From the NCBI GenBank assembly GCA_003454835.1, contig DMTA01000349.1:25805-43803 (forward strand): 17,999 nt of DNA. The letters are read 5' to 3'. The position numbers and the translations under genes are program-made. Positions 15,837 through 17,999 of the stretch are shown one piece after another (positions within the stretch are counted from its first letter, which is position 1; each line of letters begins with the position of its first letter). The DNA is from Achromobacter sp. (lineage in GTDB: Bacteria; Pseudomonadota; Gammaproteobacteria; Burkholderiales; Burkholderiaceae_B). The notes under the pieces were generated by a model. The model made no database searches and was not told the origin of the DNA. It was given only the letters and a program-made list of their open reading frames with translations.

Positions 15837-15853
15837 GCAGACCGAAGGCCTGC
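15837..15853 (-). other. Second hairpin in the leader of the small ACT-like gene
   Basis: GCAGACC and GGCCTGC can pair over seven positions with one G-U, around a three-base loop. A flanking CCCG/CGGG pairing extends it. It lies about 150 bases before the ATG at 15690. Apart from this and the hairpins noted at 15903-15969, the stretch 15691-15902 shows no gene. Confidence 0.45.
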
Positions 15854-15902
15854 ACTATGGGCCGGGCTGATGCCTGGCGCTTGGGATACACCGCAACCTG
15901 AA

Positions 15903-15943
15903 TGACAGGATGCGGCAGACGGAGTTCTGCGTGGATCCTGTCA
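15903..15943 (-). other. Strong stem-loop at the stop codon of the 17-codon leader ORF
   Basis: TGACAGGAT (15903-15911) and ATCCTGTCA (15935-15943) are perfect inverted repeats. An inner GCAGA/TCTGC stem closes a six-base loop. The first three bases of the structure on the minus strand are the TGA of the short ORF, so a terminating ribosome would sit on the stem. There is no T-tract. Confidence 0.7.
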
Positions 15944-15994
15944 GACAGCGACGTCGATGCAAGATCGACAACTTTCGCCGGAATCGGTATTCAC
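15941..15994 (-). CDS. Putative 17-residue leader peptide
   Basis: AGGAG (16003-16007) lies eight bases before a GTG that opens the frame MNTDSGESCRSCIDVAV and then TGA. It is the first translatable frame after the predicted promoter at 16026-16054, about 25 bases from the expected transcript start. It has two cysteines spaced C-x2-C. A six-base-pair hairpin (15953-15969) lies within codons 9-14, and a larger one begins at the stop codon. The layout recalls the attenuation leaders of Salmonella mgtCBR (mgtM/mgtP), but the peptide sequence is different. It may be a chance frame. Confidence 0.45.
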   Translation of the reverse strand: MNTDSGESCRSCIDVAV

Positions 15995-16025
15995 GAAGAC
16001 TGCTCCTGGGATGGAAAACACGGCG

Positions 16026-16054
16026 AGTTTACGCGGGTTTGTACTGATGGACAA
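16026..16054 (-). promoter_or_regulatory. Predicted sigma-70 promoter of the mgtA operon
   Basis: On the minus strand TTGTCC (16049-16054) and TAAACT (16026-16031) are separated by 17 bases, each matching four of six consensus bases. Transcription would start near 16019. It lies between the exchanger terminator and the first leader ORF. Confidence 0.5.
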
Positions 16055-16090
16055 GGGTTTGGCGCACTTTTGACACACAAATGAAGCAAA

Positions 16091-16119
16091 GCCGGACAGG
16101 CACGAGAGGCCTGCCCGGC
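16091..16119 (-). terminator. Terminator of the cation exchanger gene
   Basis: Eleven-base arms (16091-16101 and 16109-16119) pair fully with one G-U, around a seven-base loop. On the minus strand the stem is followed by TTTGCTTCATTT. It lies just beyond the exchanger stop codon at 16128. Confidence 0.8.
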
Positions 16120-16127
16120 AACCGCAC

Positions 16128-17132
16128 TCAGGCGTAGAAGTGCCAGCCCAGATAGCCGGCGAATAGCGCGTACAGCCCGCCGACCGCCGACAGCGCCGGC
16201 ACGCTCATGGCGGCGCGGCGGAAACGCATCCACAAGAGGCCGATGGACACCATGGTGAACAGGCCGGCGGCAAGCAGCGGCGCGTCCAGCACCCAAGGCG
16301 TCATGAAGATGCCGAGCGCGCTGGGGATGGTGGCCTGAATCATCATGGCGCCCGAGATGTTGGCCAGCGCCAGACGCTCCTTGCCCTGGCGCACCCAGAT
16401 CAGGGCGTTCATGATTTCCGGCAATTCTGTGGCCACGGGCGCCAGCAGCAACGCGGCCACGTGCGGCGAAGCGCCCATCGCGATGCCCAGCAGTTCGATC
16501 TGGTTCACGAAGACGTGCGAGGCGCCGGCGATCACCACCAGCGCCATGATGGTCTGCGTGGCGGCCCAGAACATGGTGGGGTTCTCGTCGCGCGGACGCA
16601 GCTTGAGCGGCTCGAGGTCCTCGGAGTCCATGCTTTCTTCGTCGTTGCTCAGTTCGCGCTTGATGTAGAGCCCGTAGGTGGCCAGGAACACGAAGCCCAG
16701 CCAGGGCTTCCACGCGAAGGCCAGCAGCCCCAGACCAACCTTGAAGATGAAGATGCCCATGAACCAGGCCTGATCGCGGGCCAGCCGGCGCTGGTCCGCG
16801 TTGATACAGTTTGCCTGCGAAGGCTGGCCGCGGCGCGCGCGCCACAAGGCCAGGCCGACCACGGCATACGCCAGCGTGGCAAGCACGAGGGGACCGCCCA
16901 TCGCGGCGCCGACGCCGATGTCCTTCTGCTCGGGGGTATCGCCGAAGACAACGGCCATGAAGGTGACGGCGCTTTCCGGCAGCGCGGTGCCGAAGGCCGC
17001 CAGCACGGTGCCGGTGGCGGTCGCGCCCAATTGGAAGCGATGGCCGACCCACTCGACGCCATTGACGAAGAACTCGCACGCGACGTAGATCACTGCCGCG
17101 GACAGGAAGAACAGAAACAGGGTGAGCAACAT
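16128..17132 (-). CDS. CaCA-family cation exchanger (Na+/Ca2+ or H+/Mn2+ antiporter-like)
   Basis: The 334-residue membrane protein has the two inverted alpha-repeats of the Ca2+/cation antiporter family. The first is near residues 35-60, with GTALPE at 48-53. The second is AGASHVFVNQIELLGIAMG, then APVATELPEIMNALIW. The glutamates in the GTALPE and TELPE motifs coordinate the cation. About ten spans are visible, with an acidic/basic cytoplasmic loop (SNDEESMDSEDLEPLKLRP) between the halves. The start at 17132 (MLLTLFLFF) begins directly with the first membrane span. The frame is open to 17270, but that part overlaps a riboswitch-like leader. No clear Shine-Dalgarno is seen. The Mn2+-type riboswitch suggests export of Mn2+ and perhaps Ca2+ (inference). 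Confidence 0.9.
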   Translation of the reverse strand: MLLTLFLFFLSAAVIYVACEFFVNGVEWVGHRFQLGATATGTVLAAFGTALPESAVTFMAVVFGDTPEQKDIGVGAAMGGPLVLATLAYAVVGLALWRARRGQPSQANCINADQRRLARDQAWFMGIFIFKVGLGLLAFAWKPWLGFVFLATYGLYIKRELSNDEESMDSEDLEPLKLRPRDENPTMFWAATQTIMALVVIAGASHVFVNQIELLGIAMGASPHVAALLLAPVATELPEIMNALIWVRQGKERLALANISGAMMIQATIPSALGIFMTPWVLDAPLLAAGLFTMVSIGLLWMRFRRAAMSVPALSAVGGLYALFAGYLGWHFYA

Positions 17133-17140
17133 GGGAATGC

Positions 17141-17188
17141 GGCCGGACGAGCAGATACCATTGGCGCGACGCAGCGGCTCGCCCGGCC
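17141..17188 (-). other. Hairpin just upstream of the exchanger start, possible expression platform
   Basis: GGCCGGACGAG (17141-17151) and CTCGCCCGGCC (17178-17188) pair over eleven positions with one G-U, around a 26-base loop. On the mRNA the stem ends eight bases before the ATG. It could control ribosome access or transcription downstream of the riboswitch. Confidence 0.5.
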
Positions 17189-17205
17189 AAGGGTGAACGC
17201 TACGC

Positions 17206-17363
17206 GGCCAAAGGTCTCGCCTGGCTGATCCACGCGGCGGCAAGCCGGACGTGGGTGCCGTCAGCGCCATGGGGTTCTAGCGACTGCTCCGCAGCACTGA
17301 ACCACCAAGTCTGTTGACGCTGACTCCTTTAGGGGAAAAGGATGGCTACTCCCCAATGACAGA
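17206..17363 (-). promoter_or_regulatory. yybP-ykoY-like (Mn2+-type) riboswitch
   Basis: On the minus strand, GGGGAGTAGC (17345-17354) near the 5' end and GCGAGACC (17213-17220) near the 3' end are the two conserved loop sequences of the yybP-ykoY class. Between them are a CCTTT/AAAGG hairpin (17326-17341), the class-typical GTCAACA stretch, a GTCAGCG/CGCTGAC stem (17260-17266 with 17318-17324), and a CCACG/CGTGG hairpin (17230-17254). The class binds Mn2+ and switches on exporters such as MntP and TerC-type Alx proteins. The closing P1 stem is weak as I read it (CATTGG against CCTTTG, two mismatches). Confidence 0.72.
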
Positions 17364-17369
17364 GCAGCG

Positions 17370-17375
17370 ATTGTA
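17370..17375 (-). promoter_or_regulatory. -10 element for the riboswitch-exchanger transcript
   Basis: TACAAT on the minus strand, placed so that transcription would begin near 17363, immediately before the riboswitch. The -35 box is poor (about CTGCAC at 17 bases). Confidence 0.5.
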
Positions 17376-17514
17376 GCAGCGGTTCGCGCGTCGTGCAGTC
17401 ATCGCCGCACCGCCCGCGCGGGTTCGCCGCCGGGGTGTTGCATTCGCGGGATGGCGGGTAAAGTAGGCGCCATCTTCCGCCCTTGCCGGGGCTGTCCGCC
17501 CCCGCCCGAAAGCC

Positions 17515-17999
17515 ATGAGCCTGCCTCCCGACGACATCGCCCCTTTCGCCGCGCGGCGCCAGCGCCTGATGGAGCGCATGCGCGCAGACGGGGGCGGCAT
17601 TGCCATCCTGGCGACAGCCCAGGAAGCCATCCGCAACCGCGACGCAGAATACCCCTACCGGCACGACAGCGACTTCTTCTACCTGACGGGCTTCACCGAA
17701 CCGGACGCCTGGCTGGTGCTGGTGGCGGGCGCCACGGACCGGGCCGTGCTGTTCTGCCGGGCGCGGCATGTCGAGCATGAACTGTGGGAAGGCAAGCGTT
17801 TCGGTCCCGAGGCCGCCGCGGCCTACTTCGGCTATGACGACGCCCACCCCATCGACGCGCTGGACGAGCTGGTGCCCGCGCTGATGCTGGACCACCCCAC
17901 GCTGTACGCGCCGCTGGCCGGCGACAAGCGCACGGACGGCCGCCTTCGCCGCTGGCTTGCCGCGGCGCAGGAAAAGAGCCGCGGCGGTCATACCCCGCC
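17515..17999 (+). CDS. pepP: Xaa-Pro aminopeptidase (partial, N-terminal)
   Basis: The first 161 codons of a gene that runs off the right edge. The product begins MSLPPDDIAPFAARRQRLME. It has the AMP_N domain signature, including NRDAEYPYRHDSDFFYLTGF followed by TEPDAWLVL, then RARHVEHELWEGKRFGPEAA, as in E. coli PepP. The metal-binding catalytic domain lies beyond the window. PepP removes an N-terminal residue next to proline in the cytoplasm, using Mn2+. The ATG is preceded by a weak GAAAG. TTGCAT (17438-17443) and TAAAGT (17459-17464) could be a promoter, but the 15-base spacing is short. It is divergent from the riboswitch-controlled exchanger. Confidence 0.93.
   Translation, partial: MSLPPDDIAPFAARRQRLMERMRADGGGIAILATAQEAIRNRDAEYPYRHDSDFFYLTGFTEPDAWLVLVAGATDRAVLFCRARHVEHELWEGKRFGPEAAAAYFGYDDAHPIDALDELVPALMLDHPTLYAPLAGDKRTDGRLRRWLAAAQEKSRGGHTP

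Noticed and set aside
17133..17270. In-frame N-terminal extension of the cation exchanger starting at ATG 17270
   Set aside because: The added 46 residues are Pro/Arg/Gly-rich and unlike the family, and the DNA is better explained by the riboswitch and a hairpin; the membrane protein starts cleanly at 17132.

Overview
The window is GC-rich, densely packed bacterial chromosome from a Gram-negative aerobe. The gene set points to a betaproteobacterium of the Alcaligenaceae (Achromobacter/Bordetella-like): a Porin_4-type trimeric porin, a CtaG/caa3 assembly protein, a periplasmic BepA-type protease, and ilvE followed by a CHCC zinc-finger gene. This assignment is inference from gene content and style; no rRNA or tRNA is present to confirm it. 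There is no prophage, insertion sequence or CRISPR array.

Layout. 1-1094 (minus): 5' part of a CinA/MoaB-like molybdopterin-binding protein and an EI24-family membrane protein. 1159-1542 (plus): a thioredoxin-like protein, separated by a bidirectional terminator from the convergent RhlE-type DEAD-box helicase (1634-3106, minus), whose leader can fold. 3389-4470 (minus): azlC-azlD, a branched-chain amino acid exporter, divergent from ilvE, branched-chain aminotransferase (4644-5564, plus). ilvE heads a plus-strand run: CHCC zinc finger, NTF2-like protein, YheT-type hydrolase. bepA (7479-9002, minus) is divergent from galU (9059-9910, plus). CtaG (9963-10835) and a porin (10944-12047) follow on the minus strand.

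12047-17363 is the metal-ion region, all on the minus strand and the most interesting part. In transcription order it has a yybP-ykoY-like (Mn2+-sensing type) riboswitch, a CaCA-family cation exchanger, and a terminator. A promoter then leads into a 17-codon leader ORF that ends on a strong hairpin, a small stand-alone protein that may resemble the MgtC C-terminal domain, a 21-residue proline-rich leader ORF resembling enterobacterial MgtL, a long leader, the Mg2+ P-type ATPase mgtA, a tandem-repeat/hairpin spacer, and the porin. The window closes with the 5' end of pepP (plus).

How it fits together. ilvE and azlCD share a control region and act on the same amino acids (synthesis and catabolism versus export). 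The metal block looks like a Mg2+/Mn2+ homeostasis cluster with two different RNA-level sensors: a riboswitch for efflux, and translated leader peptides for Mg2+ uptake. The leader-peptide arrangement is the best candidate for something not previously described. It is read by eye and has not been tested.
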